The notes: a model not told the origin generated them from the sequence alone. 64,000 nucleotides of DNA from Croceicoccus ponticola (GCF_004004515.1 NZ_RXOL01000001.1:186001-250000), one strand, 5' to 3'. Numbered from the stretch's first letter, positions 55,615-64,000 are shown. A program made the numbers and translations.

Positions 55615-56259
55615 GTGGACATCATCCTCCTCGGACCGCCGGGTGCTGGCAAGGGGACGCAATCGCAGCGTCTGGTCGATAAGTATGGCATGCGTCAGCT
55701 ATCGACCGGTGACATGCTCCGGGCCGCAGTGAAGGCTCAGACCCCTGTCGGCATTCAGGCAAAGGCCGTCATGGATGCAGGTGAGCTCGTCTCCGATGCG
55801 ATCGTCTCAGCCCTGATTAGCGATGAGCTGGCGTCGATGGGGGTTGGAAGCGGCGCGATTTTCGACGGATATCCGCGCACCGCGGTTCAGGCTCGCATGC
55901 TGGATGACATCCTCCAAAAGCATGGCCGTACCCTGGCCCATGTCATCGAACTGGACGTAAACGAAGACGCACTGGTCCAACGGATTACCGGCCGTTTCAC
56001 CTGCGCTTCGTGCGGCAAGGGATACCACGACGTATTCGAACGGCCAAAGCAACCGGGCGTCTGCGATCGATGCGGCGCCACGGAATTCAAGCGCCGCCCC
56101 GATGATAACGAGGCCACCGTCCGTACCCGCATGGCGGAGTACCGGGCCAAGACCGCTCCGATCCTCCCTATTTATGAAGCGCGCGGGATCGTCTCGCGAG
56201 TGGATGGCATGGCGGACATCGATGACGTGACGAGAGCGATCGGCAAGATACTCGACTGA
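55615..56259 (+). CDS. adk: Adenylate kinase
   Basis: 214 aa from GTG 55615. P-loop GPPGAGKGTQ, AMP-binding STGDMLRAAV, and a long-form LID with four cysteines (TCASCGKGYHDVFERPKQPG, then CDRCG), so the LID likely binds zinc, as in Gram-positive adenylate kinases and some alphaproteobacteria. Converts ATP plus AMP to two ADP. GGGAGAG lies about 9 bases upstream. Commonly follows secY. Confidence 0.97.
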   Translation: MDIILLGPPGAGKGTQSQRLVDKYGMRQLSTGDMLRAAVKAQTPVGIQAKAVMDAGELVSDAIVSALISDELASMGVGSGAIFDGYPRTAVQARMLDDILQKHGRTLAHVIELDVNEDALVQRITGRFTCASCGKGYHDVFERPKQPGVCDRCGATEFKRRPDDNEATVRTRMAEYRAKTAPILPIYEARGIVSRVDGMADIDDVTRAIGKILD

Positions 56260-56757
56260 TCTGGTTTGGGGTATAGTGGGCAGGATTGTTTCTGAACCGT
56301 TGGCTGGGAACTTACGGAGACACAGCTTCTAATTGCGGCACGACGACGGCCCGTTACTTCTTGCAAAATATTGAAGGGTGTTGCTCGACAAAGCAGCCAG
56401 GCACGTTAAGGCGATTGATATGCGTGGGCTTTCAGGACGGCGTGATCTGTCAGCGAAGCTCGGCCCTCTTTGATCGCTTACGCTGTCCGGAATACACGGA
56501 TCGTCAGGCACATCATTGAGAGGTTGCAACGGTTACTTGCTGCCCGTTGACTTGTAGATCGAATCACCGTAAGCGCGCCCTTCGCTCGTTATGAATCGGG
56601 TTAGTCCGGCAGGTTGGCGCTTCGTCGCCTTCCATCCGGACTTTTTGCCGTTGAAGGCTTAAGGGTCTGATTGGCATGGTCGATTTCTGACGGGCATTCG
56701 CAAGCGTTGAGATAGGGGCATGGCTAGCCGCCACCCCTGTGGAGCATGGAGAACTAA
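56260..56757. other. Intergenic region between adk and rpsM
   Basis: 498 bp, much longer than usual at this point of the ribosomal cluster; rpmJ and infA, sometimes found here, are absent. It carries a terminator-like hairpin (56603-56646) and must contain the promoter and leader of the alpha operon. A 77-codon frame (56286-56519) has no family similarity and no ribosome-binding site. Confidence 0.6.
56603..56646 (+). terminator. Terminator-like branched hairpin upstream of rpsM
   Basis: AGTCCGG (56603-56609) pairs with CCGGACT (56636-56642), followed by TTTT; inside lies a second small stem GGCG/CGCC (56616-56619 with 56626-56629). It lies 115 bp before the rpsM start and 344 bp after adk, so it could end the adk message or act as an attenuator of the alpha operon. 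Confidence 0.5.
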
Positions 56758-57126
56758 GTGGCTCGTATTGCCGGGGTAAACATCCCCACCAACAAGCGCG
56801 TTATCATCGCGCTCACCTATATCCACGGTATCGGTCCCAAGTCGGCCAAGGATATCGCCGACAAGCTGGGCATAGATCAAGCCCGCCGCGTCCAGGACCT
56901 GACGGACCAGGAAGTGCTGCAGATCCGTGAAACGATCGACAGCGACTTCATCGTCGAAGGCGATCTTCGTCGCGATACCGCGATGAACATCAAGCGTCTG
57001 ATGGACCTGGCCTGCTATCGCGGCCTGCGTCACCGTAAGGGACTTCCCGTTCGCGGCCAGCGCACGCATACCAATGCGCGCACTCGCAAGGGCAAGGCCA
57101 AGCCGATCGCCGGCAAGAAGAAGTAA
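56758..57126 (+). CDS. rpsM: 30S ribosomal protein S13
   Basis: 122 aa from GTG 56758. [20 protein letters not shown] start and [20 protein letters not shown] end. S13 binds in the 30S head and bridges to the 50S subunit. GGAGAAC lies 7 bases before. First gene of the alpha operon here. Confidence 0.97.
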   Translation: MARIAGVNIPTNKRVIIALTYIHGIGPKSAKDIADKLGIDQARRVQDLTDQEVLQIRETIDSDFIVEGDLRRDTAMNIKRLMDLACYRGLRHRKGLPVRGQRTHTNARTRKGKAKPIAGKKK

Positions 57127-57180
57127 GGATCGCTTTCGTAGCGAACCTCTCCTTCCTTTCAGGATACAGGAACCAAGATA

Positions 57181-57570
57181 ATGGCACGCGAACCCCAGCG
57201 CATCCGGCGCCGCGAACGCAAGAACATCTCGAGCGGCGTCGCGCATGTGAACGCCAGCTTCAACAATACCATGATCACCATCACCGACGCTCAGGGCAAC
57301 GCTATCAGCTGGTCCAGCGCAGGCGCGATGGGCTTCAAGGGTAGCCGCAAGTCGACCCCTTATGCGGCGCAGGTTGCAGCGGACGATGCGGGCAAGAAGG
57401 CCGCCGAACACGGCGTCCGTACCCTCGAGGTTGAAGTCAAGGGCCCGGGTTCGGGTCGCGAAAGTGCGCTCCGCGCCCTGCAGGCGGTGGGTTTCACCAT
57501 CACCTCGATCCGCGACGTTACCCCGATCCCGCACAACGGTGTGCGCCCGTCGAAGCGTCGCCGCGTCTGA
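57181..57570 (+). CDS. rpsK: 30S ribosomal protein S11
   Basis: 129 aa. [20 protein letters not shown] and [19 protein letters not shown] end, both typical. S11 lines the platform near the Shine-Dalgarno helix. AGGAACC before the ATG. Confidence 0.98.
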   Translation: MAREPQRIRRRERKNISSGVAHVNASFNNTMITITDAQGNAISWSSAGAMGFKGSRKSTPYAAQVAADDAGKKAAEHGVRTLEVEVKGPGSGRESALRALQAVGFTITSIRDVTPIPHNGVRPSKRRRV

Positions 57571-57709
57571 TCCGATAGGCGAGGGGCGGTCCGACCAGGA
57601 TCCACGGTCCGCCCATTTGCACTCGCCCGCGGATCACGAAGTGGGATGGGCAGCTTCCCTCGAGCAGCCGACCCACGAAAATAGAACCGACAAACCCTAG
57701 GGGAAGTCC

Positions 57710-58765
57710 ATGTCCGTCAATATCAAGAACTGGCAGGAACTGAAGAAGCCCAACAGTCTCGAAATCAAGCCGCAGGGCGATGCCAAGCTGCGCGCTACTT
57801 TCGTTGCTGAACCGCTCGAGCGCGGTTTCGGCCTCACGCTCGGCAACGCGCTGCGTCGCGTCCTGTTGTCGAGCCTACAGGGCGCCGCGATCACCTCGAT
57901 CAAGATCGACAATGTCCTGCACGAGTTCTCGTCGCTGGCCGGCGTTCGCGAAGACATCACCGACATCGTCCTGAACATCAAGCAGGTCGCGCTTAAGATG
58001 GAAGGTGAAGGGCTGAAGCGTCTCAACCTCTCCGCGACCGGTCCTGCCGAGGTCACCGCAGGTGACATTCAGGTGTCGGGCGACATGGAGGTCATGAACA
58101 AGGACCTCGTGATCTGCCACCTCGACGAAGGTGCGACGCTCAACATGGAGCTGACCTGCGACAGCGGTAAGGGATATGTCCCAGCCGTACAGAACCGCAT
58201 GGCGGATGCACCGATCGGGCTCATCCCGGTCGACTCGCTATATTCGCCGGTTCGTCAGGTTTCCTACAAGGTCGAGAATGCTCGCGTCGGTCAGGAACTC
58301 GATTACGACAAGCTTTCGCTGACTGTCGAGACTGACGGCACGATCACGCCGGAAGACGCGGTGGCGTACGCTGCTCGTATCCTGCAGGACCAGCTTGCGC
58401 TCTTCGTGCACTTTGAAGAGGGCATCCCGCAGGGCGTTCCGCAGACTGCCGGGATCGCCGTTGCACCCGAAGAAAGCGATGCCAACCAACTCAACCGTTA
58501 CCTTCTCAAGAAGGTCGACGAGCTTGAACTGTCGGTTCGTTCGGCCAACTGCCTCAAGAACGACAACATCATCTATATCGGTGACCTGGTCCAGAAGACC
58601 GAGGCCGAGATGCTCCGTACGCCTAACTTCGGCCGCAAGTCGCTCAACGAGATTAAGGAAGTTCTTTCCTCGATGGGTCTGCGTCTTGGCATGGACATCC
58701 CCGGCTGGCCGCCGGAAAACATCGAAGAGATGGCCAAGAAGCTCGAGCAGGAACTGCTGGGCTGA
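57710..58765 (+). CDS. rpoA: RNA polymerase alpha subunit
   Basis: 351 aa. N-terminal dimerisation domain ([20 protein letters not shown]) and C-terminal domain ([39 protein letters not shown]) that contacts UP elements and activators are complete. Transcript assembly hub of the alpha operon; in E. coli the operon is S4-regulated, but rpsD is not present in this cluster. Followed by a perfect palindrome and rplQ. Confidence 0.98.
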   Translation: MSVNIKNWQELKKPNSLEIKPQGDAKLRATFVAEPLERGFGLTLGNALRRVLLSSLQGAAITSIKIDNVLHEFSSLAGVREDITDIVLNIKQVALKMEGEGLKRLNLSATGPAEVTAGDIQVSGDMEVMNKDLVICHLDEGATLNMELTCDSGKGYVPAVQNRMADAPIGLIPVDSLYSPVRQVSYKVENARVGQELDYDKLSLTVETDGTITPEDAVAYAARILQDQLALFVHFEEGIPQGVPQTAGIAVAPEESDANQLNRYLLKKVDELELSVRSANCLKNDNIIYIGDLVQKTEAEMLRTPNFGRKSLNEIKEVLSSMGLRLGMDIPGWPPENIEEMAKKLEQELLG

Positions 58766-58767
58766 TC

Positions 58768-58803
58768 GAATTACCGTCCCGGCCCCGGCCGGGACGGTAA
58801 TTC
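58768..58803. repeat. Perfect 17-bp inverted repeat between rpoA and rplQ
   Basis: GAATTACCGTCCCGGCC (58768-58784) and its exact complement (58787-58803) with only two bases between; as RNA it makes a stem of about 15 pairs with a small loop. It begins 3 bp after the rpoA stop, without a T-run, so it may stabilise or process the rpoA message rather than terminate it. Confidence 0.85.
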
Positions 58804-58898
58804 GGGGTTCATGGCTGACCTCAGCAAACAGCCAGGATCGGGCTACCTGACACGGGCCCCCTACGAACGCCGAGAGATCGGCAAAAAAGGAAAAGACC

Positions 58899-59321
58899 AT
58901 GCGTCACAAAATTGCGGGGCGTAAGCTCCAGCGCAAGACCGGCCATCGCAAGATGCTGCTGCGCAACCTCGCTGCCGCTCTTATCAAGCACGAGCAGATC
59001 AAGACCACGACACCGAAGGCTCGCGAACTGCGTCCTTATGTCGAGAAACTGATTACGCTCGCCAAGCATGGCGGCCTTTCGAACCGTCGCCTCGCGCACT
59101 CGAAGCTGCTCGACGACGCTCAGCTTGCCAAGCTTTTCGACGTTCTTGCTGAACGTTACAAGGACCGTGAAGGCGGCTATACTCGCATCATCAAGGCTGG
59201 CATCCGCGCTTCGGACGCTGCCCCGGTTGCGATCATCGAATTCGTCGACCGCGACATCGATGCAAAGGGCCAGGATTCGGGTCCGGTCATGTCGGACGAG
59301 GAAGAGTACGAAGAGGCCTGA
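58899..59321 (+). CDS. rplQ: 50S ribosomal protein L17
   Basis: 140 aa. [20 protein letters not shown] start and [20 protein letters not shown] core. The acidic C-terminal tail (SDEEEYEEA) is a short extension. L17 is at the tunnel exit. Last gene of the ribosomal superoperon, closed by a terminator at 59360-59400. Confidence 0.97.
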   Translation: MRHKIAGRKLQRKTGHRKMLLRNLAAALIKHEQIKTTTPKARELRPYVEKLITLAKHGGLSNRRLAHSKLLDDAQLAKLFDVLAERYKDREGGYTRIIKAGIRASDAAPVAIIEFVDRDIDAKGQDSGPVMSDEEEYEEA

Positions 59322-59359
59322 GCCCTTTCGGACTGCCCACGCGGCATCGATCACAATTT

Positions 59360-59400
59360 AAGGGGCGCTGGTTGTAATTGCACAACCGGCGCCCTTTCTT
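59360..59400 (+). terminator. Terminator at the end of the ribosomal cluster
   Basis: AAGGGGCGCTGGTTGT (59360-59375), loop of six bases, ACAACCGGCGCCCTTT (59382-59397): 16 pairs with two G-T, then CTT. It begins 39 bp after the rplQ stop. Confidence 0.75.
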
Positions 59401-59540
59401 ATATGCGCGGCTCATTCATGTAAGCTCGTCTCTTGCTGAACGAAAGCTGTCAGAAAGATTCAGGTTCGTCTCAGTATCGATTCGCTAATCCTCTGACTTG
59501 TCCGGGCTATCTCGTCCGGTCAGAGCAAAGGATCGCACCG

Positions 59541-60140
59541 ATGAAATCTGTTTCAAAAGCCATTATCGGCTCAGCGGCGGCCGGCGCGATGGCCCTTGCC
59601 TCTGCCAGCCCCGCGTTTTCCCGTGACCGTTACGGCCATGATGGAATCGACGCTGGCGACGTGATCGCCGGGGCCCTGATTATCGGAGGCATCGCCGCTA
59701 TCGCCAGCGCGGGCAGCAAGAACCGCAGTGACGGTTATTACTATGCAGGCGACGATCGAGATTATCGGGATGGGCGTTACGATCGCGACGACCGATATGA
59801 TCGGTACGACCGGTCCTACAATTCGCGTGGGGGCAGCGCCCGCAGCGCGGTAGAGCAGTGCGTCAATGCAGCAGAGCGCGATGCGCGTCGCGCAGGTTTC
59901 CGTCGAGCCGACGTTACCGACATCCGCGAAGTCGATCGCCGGAATGGCGGTTACCGGATCAAGGGTCGGATCGCAGTCGACACCGGCTACAGCGGTTCAC
60001 GCTATGGTCGCGGATGGGATAATGATTATCGCGGATCGCGCAACGACATGCGCAGCTGGGACAGCGGTAAGTTCACCTGCGAAGTGAGCCATGGGCGCGT
60101 CCGTGACCTCGGCTATTCGGGCATCCGCGGCCTGCGCTGA
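59541..60140 (+). CDS. Secreted Gly/Arg/Tyr-rich protein of unknown function (paralogue of next gene)
   Basis: 199 aa from ATG 59541 with AAAGGA 10 bases upstream; the frame opens at 59433 but the extra residues are not signal-like. A signal peptide ends at ASPAFS (about 26). GIDAGDVIAGALIIGGIAAI (about 35-55) is a second hydrophobic or membrane-associating patch, then a YDRDDRYDRYDR-type low-complexity tract. The C-terminal part (VEQCVNAAERDARRAG to FTCEVSHGRVRDL) is folded and has two cysteines that likely bond. The next gene has the same layout, so they are duplicates. Resembles short hypothetical exported proteins of sphingomonads. Function unknown. Confidence 0.65.
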   Translation: MKSVSKAIIGSAAAGAMALASASPAFSRDRYGHDGIDAGDVIAGALIIGGIAAIASAGSKNRSDGYYYAGDDRDYRDGRYDRDDRYDRYDRSYNSRGGSARSAVEQCVNAAERDARRAGFRRADVTDIREVDRRNGGYRIKGRIAVDTGYSGSRYGRGWDNDYRGSRNDMRSWDSGKFTCEVSHGRVRDLGYSGIRGLR

Positions 60141-60171
60141 TCGATGATCAGTTCGCGCACGAATGCCTTTT

Positions 60172-60209
60172 GGGCCCGGCGGTAACCCCTTCCCGCCGGG
60201 CCCTTTTTT
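60172..60209 (+). terminator. Rho-independent terminator between the two paralogues
   Basis: GGGCCCGGCGG (60172-60182), ten-base loop, CCGCCGGGCCC (60193-60203): 11 perfect pairs, followed by six Ts. It isolates the two paralogous genes, so each has its own promoter. Confidence 0.93.
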
Positions 60210-60317
60210 GTTTGCCAGTCGGGAAAACGCGAGTCTGGTTCAGGAATGGGAAACCCTTCTGTGGGCAATCTATGGTATACTGGGTGTCTGTGTGGCGCCT
60301 ATTGAGGGATCGCAACC

Positions 60318-61163
60318 ATGACCATTCGCATTCGCAAGTCCGCCGGGGCTGTTGCCTTTCTGGCCGCCACATCGCTTGCCATTCCGACGCAGGCCGCAAG
60401 CTTGGACGTTCCGGGCAGCGGCGCTGTCGGTCATTGGAGCGCGGTTGACGACACGGCTAACGGCTGGGGCGGCGGTTGGGGTGGTTATGGCGGCCGCTGG
60501 CGTGGTCACGGCCGTGTCGACGGAGGCGACGTGCTGGCGGGGATTCTGATCTTTGGCGGTGCTATCGCGGTGGCTAGGGCGATAGAGAATTCAAACGACC
60601 GCAATTATCGCGAAAGGGACGTACGTTATCGTGACAGGGACGTACGTTATCGCGACAATCGGGAATACGATCGCGATGCGCGTTATCGGGACTATCGAAA
60701 TCCGCGCGATGACGAAGCCTCGCGCCGCGGCATCGATGGTGCAATCGAAGATTGCGTCGACGAGGTCGAGCGCGATCAGCGCGTGGCGAGCGTCGATACT
60801 GCGGAACGCGATGCTGCGGGATGGCGCGTAGAGGGCGATCTGGCGCGGGGTGGGCGTTTCGCCTGTTCTTTGAGCTCTGATGGCAGGGTCCGCGACGTCG
60901 ACATTGACATTGGCCGCCGATCCTCTCGTGAGGACGCCGGGTACGAGCAGGCTGCGCGTCAGCCCGATATTGAACGCACTGACGGACGAAATGACGATTA
61001 CTACGCCAGCGCCCGTTCGCGGGCCGATGCGCCGTCGCCGACCCGTCAGGTCGAGGTCGAAGTTGAAAAAGAACAAGGTTCGGGTGAACGAACCTGGGAA
61101 AGAGGCCAAAGCGACGATCGCTACGAGACGGCTGGCGGCCCGGATTACGCGCTCGCGCAATAA
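60318..61163 (+). CDS. Secreted Gly/Arg-rich protein of unknown function (paralogue of previous gene)
   Basis: 281 aa. Signal peptide ends near TQAAS (about 28). A Gly/Trp-rich patch (GWGGGWGGYGGRWRGHGR) precedes VDGGDVLAGILIFGGAIAVA, equivalent to GIDAGDVIAGALIIGGIAAI in the paralogue. A charged tract follows with a DNA-level direct repeat (AGGGACGTACGTTATCG at about 60616 and 60635, encoding RDVRYRD twice). The folded part (IEDCVDEVERDQRVAS to FACSLSSDGRVRDV) keeps the two cysteines of the paralogue. The C-terminal 90 residues are acidic/low-complexity and longer than in the paralogue. Function unknown. Confidence 0.62.
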   Translation: MTIRIRKSAGAVAFLAATSLAIPTQAASLDVPGSGAVGHWSAVDDTANGWGGGWGGYGGRWRGHGRVDGGDVLAGILIFGGAIAVARAIENSNDRNYRERDVRYRDRDVRYRDNREYDRDARYRDYRNPRDDEASRRGIDGAIEDCVDEVERDQRVASVDTAERDAAGWRVEGDLARGGRFACSLSSDGRVRDVDIDIGRRSSREDAGYEQAARQPDIERTDGRNDDYYASARSRADAPSPTRQVEVEVEKEQGSGERTWERGQSDDRYETAGGPDYALAQ

Positions 61164-61167
61164 AGGG

Positions 61168-61803
61168 TCAGTGCTTGTCGGTCGCGTCGAAGCGGGAATA
61201 GGCCGGCAACTCGATCTTCCACCAGATGGCCGCGCCGCGCAGGGCAAATCCTGCGATCGCGGCCATGCCCAATGCGGCGGATTGCGGCAATCCGGCGATC
61301 AGTGCACCTGCGCAAAGCGTGGCCGATAGTGCCGCTGCGGTCACATAGAGTTCGGGTCGCATCAGGATTGACGGAACGCCGGCAAGAACGTCGCGGATAA
61401 TGCCGCCGACACATCCGGTGACCACGCCCAGCACAATGGCGGGCAAGGGCGCGACGCCGAGTGCCAGTGCCTTTGCAGCGCCTAATGCGGAAAATGCCGC
61501 CAACCCGGCCGCATCTGCCCATTCGAGCAGCAGCGCAGGCCAAATCCTTACGGGCATAAACCAGGCAAGCATCGCTGCGGTGAAGACGACCGGTGCGACC
61601 CATGGGGATGTGAGCCAGAAGGCCGGCACGCCGATCAGCACATCTCGGACCGATCCCCCACCCACACCGGTCACCAGCGCAAAGAACGCGACGGTCACGA
61701 AACTTTGCCGCAACCTCGCCGCAAGCAATGCGCCGGTGAGCGCGAAGACTGCCGTCCCGGCCACATCGAGCAAGGGCGGCAAGACGGGAAGGGCGGATGT
61801 CAT
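61168..61803 (-). CDS. TRIC-like (UPF0126) cation-channel family protein
   Basis: 211 aa from ATG 61803 (complement), overlapping the PepSY stop by 4 bp. An earlier opening in the frame is rejected as it lies inside that gene. Seven hydrophobic segments with two copies of the family half-unit, each with a glycine-rich turn and Arg-Asp: TGVGGGSVRDVLIGVP (46-60) and TGCVGGIIRDVLAGVPS (129-145). Members are prokaryotic homologues of TRIC potassium channels and form trimers in the inner membrane; physiological role in bacteria is not settled. Confidence 0.88.
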   Translation of the reverse strand: MTSALPVLPPLLDVAGTAVFALTGALLAARLRQSFVTVAFFALVTGVGGGSVRDVLIGVPAFWLTSPWVAPVVFTAAMLAWFMPVRIWPALLLEWADAAGLAAFSALGAAKALALGVAPLPAIVLGVVTGCVGGIIRDVLAGVPSILMRPELYVTAAALSATLCAGALIAGLPQSAALGMAAIAGFALRGAAIWWKIELPAYSRFDATDKH

Positions 61804-62510
61804 TCGGGTGCAGATTCCGCATGTGCCGATGGTGCGGGGGCCACGGGCGCGTGCTTTCGCCTGAACAGCAGGACGGCACCCATCGCAGTCATCAGCAGGG
61901 TGAGCGCGGCAAACACCATCAGCATTAGGTTGTTTGCGCCTGCGCGTGTCTCGAAATCCATATTGTGCATCGTTCTCATCGCATCGAACATTCGCCACCA
62001 GCGGGTTCGGATAGCTTCGATCTCGCCGCTATCCCTGCCAACGTAGACATGGGTTCCATCGGTCAATACGACTTGCCAGACAGGGATGGGTCGGCGCAGA
62101 TCGGACGGCGGATTGTCTTCCTCGAAGAAGCGGACGGAATCGATCCGGTCGCCACCTTCAATCTCCATAGCAACGATTGTGCGCGCAGCAGCCACGTCGA
62201 TCTGCGGAACGGCCTGGCCCGAACGAGCAAAGTATCGCTCGACTTTTCCATCGGCATATATCGCGCTGGTGACCGCTGAGTTGCCTTGAATTCGGGTGCG
62301 AAGTTCGACCGGGCGGTCCTCGCCCTCGATCAGCTGGGGGGCTAACCAGCCCGCCGGAATAGGGCGGACCTCGGCGTTTTTGCGCAAGGTGTCCCCACGG
62401 ACTTCCGCCATCGGTTTGGCTACCATGACGATGCCGCTCACCGTCCACAGCAGTAGCGGTATGGCCACGATCCAACCAAGCCAGATGTGAAGTTTTGCAA
62501 GGATGCGCAT
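61800..62510 (-). CDS. PepSY-type membrane protein
   Basis: 236 aa from ATG 62510 (complement). An earlier ATG at 62534 lies within the hairpin stem and is not favoured. N-terminal helix (LHIWLGWIVAIPLLLWTVSG, PepSY-TM start), a periplasmic middle part with the PepSY-like WQVVLTDGTHVYVGRDSGEI, and a C-terminal helix (NLMLMVFAALTLLMTAMGAV) followed by a basic RRKHAPVAPA tail. Reduced relatives of PepSY proteins associated with iron uptake or reductases. Its ribosome-binding site (GGAGGG at 62520-62525) is inside a hairpin, see the regulatory entry. It is coupled to the TRIC-like gene. Confidence 0.78.
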   Translation of the reverse strand: MRILAKLHIWLGWIVAIPLLLWTVSGIVMVAKPMAEVRGDTLRKNAEVRPIPAGWLAPQLIEGEDRPVELRTRIQGNSAVTSAIYADGKVERYFARSGQAVPQIDVAAARTIVAMEIEGGDRIDSVRFFEEDNPPSDLRRPIPVWQVVLTDGTHVYVGRDSGEIEAIRTRWWRMFDAMRTMHNMDFETRAGANNLMLMVFAALTLLMTAMGAVLLFRRKHAPVAPAPSAHAESAPE

Positions 62511-62556
62511 AAAAGATAACCCTCCGCCGCGCATCTCGCGCAGGCGAAGGGTTATC
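62511..62556 (-). promoter_or_regulatory. Hairpin that is terminator-like and covers the ribosome-binding site of the PepSY gene
   Basis: On the - strand, GATAACCCTTCGCC pairs with GGCGGAGGGTTATC (14 positions, one mismatch) across a 14-base loop, directly followed by TTTT and the ATG of the PepSY gene (62510). The GGAGGG ribosome-binding site lies within the second arm, 9 bases before the ATG. It could end lpd transcription and hide the downstream start, or act as a thermosensor or ligand/protein-controlled switch. Confidence 0.7.
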
Positions 62557-62607
62557 TGTCAATTCGGGTAACCGTGATGCCAACCGCGTTCAGGCGGCAA
62601 TCGGGCC

Positions 62608-64000
62608 TTAGATGTGGATCGGCAGACCCCGGACGGCCATCGCGGCTTCCTTGATGGCCTCCGAATGGGTCGGGTGCGCATGGCAGGTGTAGGCGATGTC
62701 CTCTGACGTAGCGCCGAATTCCATGGCCTGAGCAACCTGCGCGATCATCGTGCCCGCCAAGGACGCAATGCACCACGCACCAAGGACGCGGTCGGTTTCC
62801 GCATCGGCGATGATCTTGACGAATCCATCTGGCTCGCGATTGGTCTTGGCACGGCTGTTGGCCATCATCGGGAAATTGCCGACCTTGATGTCGTGGCCGG
62901 CTTCCCTGGCTGCTTCTTCGGTAAGCCCCACGCCTGCCATTTCAGGCATGGTGTAAACGACGCTGGGGATGACGGCATGGTTCACGATGCCGGTTTCACC
63001 CGCGATGTTTTCAGCGACCGCGATGCCTTCGTCCTCTGCCTTGTGGGCTAGCATCGGGCCCGGGATCACATCGCCGACGGCCCAGACGCTGTCGACTTTC
63101 GTGCGGAACTCGTGATCGGGGACGATCTGGCCACGCTGGTTGGTTTCAAGACCGATGGCGGCGAGGTTCAGGCCGTCTGTGTTCGGCCTGCGACCAATGG
63201 CGACAAGGACGCAATCGGCTTCGATCGTTTCGGCATCGCCACCGGCCGAAGGTTCGAGCGTGAGCGTGGCCTTGCCGCCTTCGACGGTGGCGCCGGTGAC
63301 CTTGGTCGAAAGCTTGAGCTCCATGCCCTGTTTCTTGAAGATCTTGGCCGCTTCCTTGCGCACGGCGCCGTCCATGCCGGGCAGCAGCTGGTCGAGAAAT
63401 TCCACAATCGTGACTTGCGCGCCAAGCCGGCGCCAGACCGAGCCCAGCTCCAACCCGATCACGCCGCCACCAATCACGACCATCTTGTTGGGGACGCGAT
63501 CCAGTGCCAGACCGCCAGTGCTGTCGACGATCACGCCACCTTCGTTATCTACCGTCACGCCCGGAAGGGGGGTAACCGACGAGCCAGTCGCGATGACGAT
63601 GTTCTTCGCCGAATGCTGCGCGTCACCGACTTGCACGGTGTGCTTGTCGACGAACGAGCCGCTGCCTTTCAACCACGTAACCTTGTTCTTCTTGAACAGG
63701 AACGCGATGCCGCCGGTCAGCTCCTTGACCGCTGTCGCCTTTTCGCCCTGCATGGTGGGAAGGTCGAGTTCGGGCGCGGGGATCTTGACGCCGAATTTTG
63801 CGAGCGTGCCGTTATTTGCTTCCTCGAACAGTTCGGATCCATGCAACAATGCCTTTGACGGGATGCACCCGACATTCAGACACGTTCCGCCCAGCGTTTC
63901 GCGGCTTTCCACGCAGGCGGTTTTCAGGCCCAGCTGCGCCGCGCGGATAGCGGCAACATAGCCGCCCGGTCCGGAACCGATGACGATAACGTCGAAGTCG
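62608..64000 (-). CDS. lpd: Dihydrolipoyl dehydrogenase, 5' end missing
   Basis: The - strand frame runs off the right edge; about 464 codons are present and only a few N-terminal residues are missing. From the edge inward: DFDVIVIGSGPGGYVAAIRA (FAD site), GGTCLNVGCIPSK with the redox disulfide C-x4-C, VVIGGGVIGLELGSVWRRLG (NAD site), VWAVGDVIPGPMLAHKAEDE and the C-terminal catalytic HPTHSEAIKEA. E3 of 2-oxo-acid dehydrogenase complexes and glycine cleavage. E1/E2 genes may be outside the window. Its end lies 52 bp upstream of the hairpin that precedes the PepSY gene. Confidence 0.97.
   Translation of the reverse strand, partial: DFDVIVIGSGPGGYVAAIRAAQLGLKTACVESRETLGGTCLNVGCIPSKALLHGSELFEEANNGTLAKFGVKIPAPELDLPTMQGEKATAVKELTGGIAFLFKKNKVTWLKGSGSFVDKHTVQVGDAQHSAKNIVIATGSSVTPLPGVTVDNEGGVIVDSTGGLALDRVPNKMVVIGGGVIGLELGSVWRRLGAQVTIVEFLDQLLPGMDGAVRKEAAKIFKKQGMELKLSTKVTGATVEGGKATLTLEPSAGGDAETIEADCVLVAIGRRPNTDGLNLAAIGLETNQRGQIVPDHEFRTKVDSVWAVGDVIPGPMLAHKAEDEGIAVAENIAGETGIVNHAVIPSVVYTMPEMAGVGLTEEAAREAGHDIKVGNFPMMANSRAKTNREPDGFVKIIADAETDRVLGAWCIASLAGTMIAQVAQAMEFGATSEDIAYTCHAHPTHSEAIKEAAMAVRGLPIHI

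Noticed and set aside
60616-60655. Short direct repeat as a possible CRISPR
   Set aside because: Only two copies, inside a coding frame, no spacers.

Overview
The window is chromosomal DNA of a GC-rich alphaproteobacterium. The ribosomal proteins, the E/A-tailed L3, the long RGG-type N-terminus of S5, the tlyA/leuB/metZ/apaG housekeeping set and the many outer-membrane proteins all point to the order Sphingomonadales, probably Erythrobacteraceae. This placement is by recognition of protein sequences, not by a search. No rRNA, tRNA, CRISPR array, insertion sequence or prophage was found.

Region 1 (1-9183, all + strand) encodes envelope and secreted proteins: a metallopeptidase/propeller/outer-membrane-barrel protein (5' end cut by the window), a PrsW-type membrane protease, a small lipoprotein, an outer-membrane protein with three barrel-like modules, an orphan 430-aa secreted protein and a small Arg/Asp-rich secreted protein with a duplicated module. 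Region 2 (9215-12739) is a small catabolic set: SnoaL-like protein, VOC-fold protein and Rieske oxygenase alpha subunit on the - strand, divergent from an SDR dehydrogenase. Region 3 (12740-20747) holds a very large repeat-rich autotransporter fused through 23 prolines to an OmpA peptidoglycan-binding domain, then a TPR-sulfotransferase. Region 4 (20748-21477) lacks a normal gene but carries, on the - strand, an 18-codon ORF behind a ribosome-binding site identical to the full 15-nt complement of the 16S rRNA tail, followed by a terminator.

Region 5 (21478-34655) is mostly housekeeping: lipoprotein, tlyA, tspO, ubiK-like, recO, leuB, a dolichol-phosphate-mannose-synthase-like enzyme with GtrA domain, a PilZ protein, a protein mannosyltransferase, metZ, a PAS/HWE histidine kinase, apaG, a LysR regulator, a GNAT acetyltransferase and thiopurine methyltransferase. 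Region 6 (34725-37857) looks acquired or fast-evolving: a protein with a duplicated HTH-like module, an AT-richer ParB-like gene, and a 213-bp element made of two inverted copies of a hairpin-rich unit whose stems covary.

Region 7 (37858-59321) is the str-S10-spc-alpha ribosomal superoperon: rpsL, rpsG, fusA, tuf, rpsJ to rpsQ, rplN to rpmD, then a terminator and an inserted acyltransferase gene, then rplO, secY, adk, rpsM, rpsK, rpoA, rplQ. rpmJ, infA and rpsD are not in the cluster. Several long hairpins sit between its genes. Region 8 (59322-64000) has two paralogous secreted glycine/arginine-rich proteins, a TRIC-like membrane protein overlapping a PepSY-type membrane protein, and dihydrolipoamide dehydrogenase (cut at the right edge); the PepSY gene has its ribosome-binding site inside a terminator-like hairpin.
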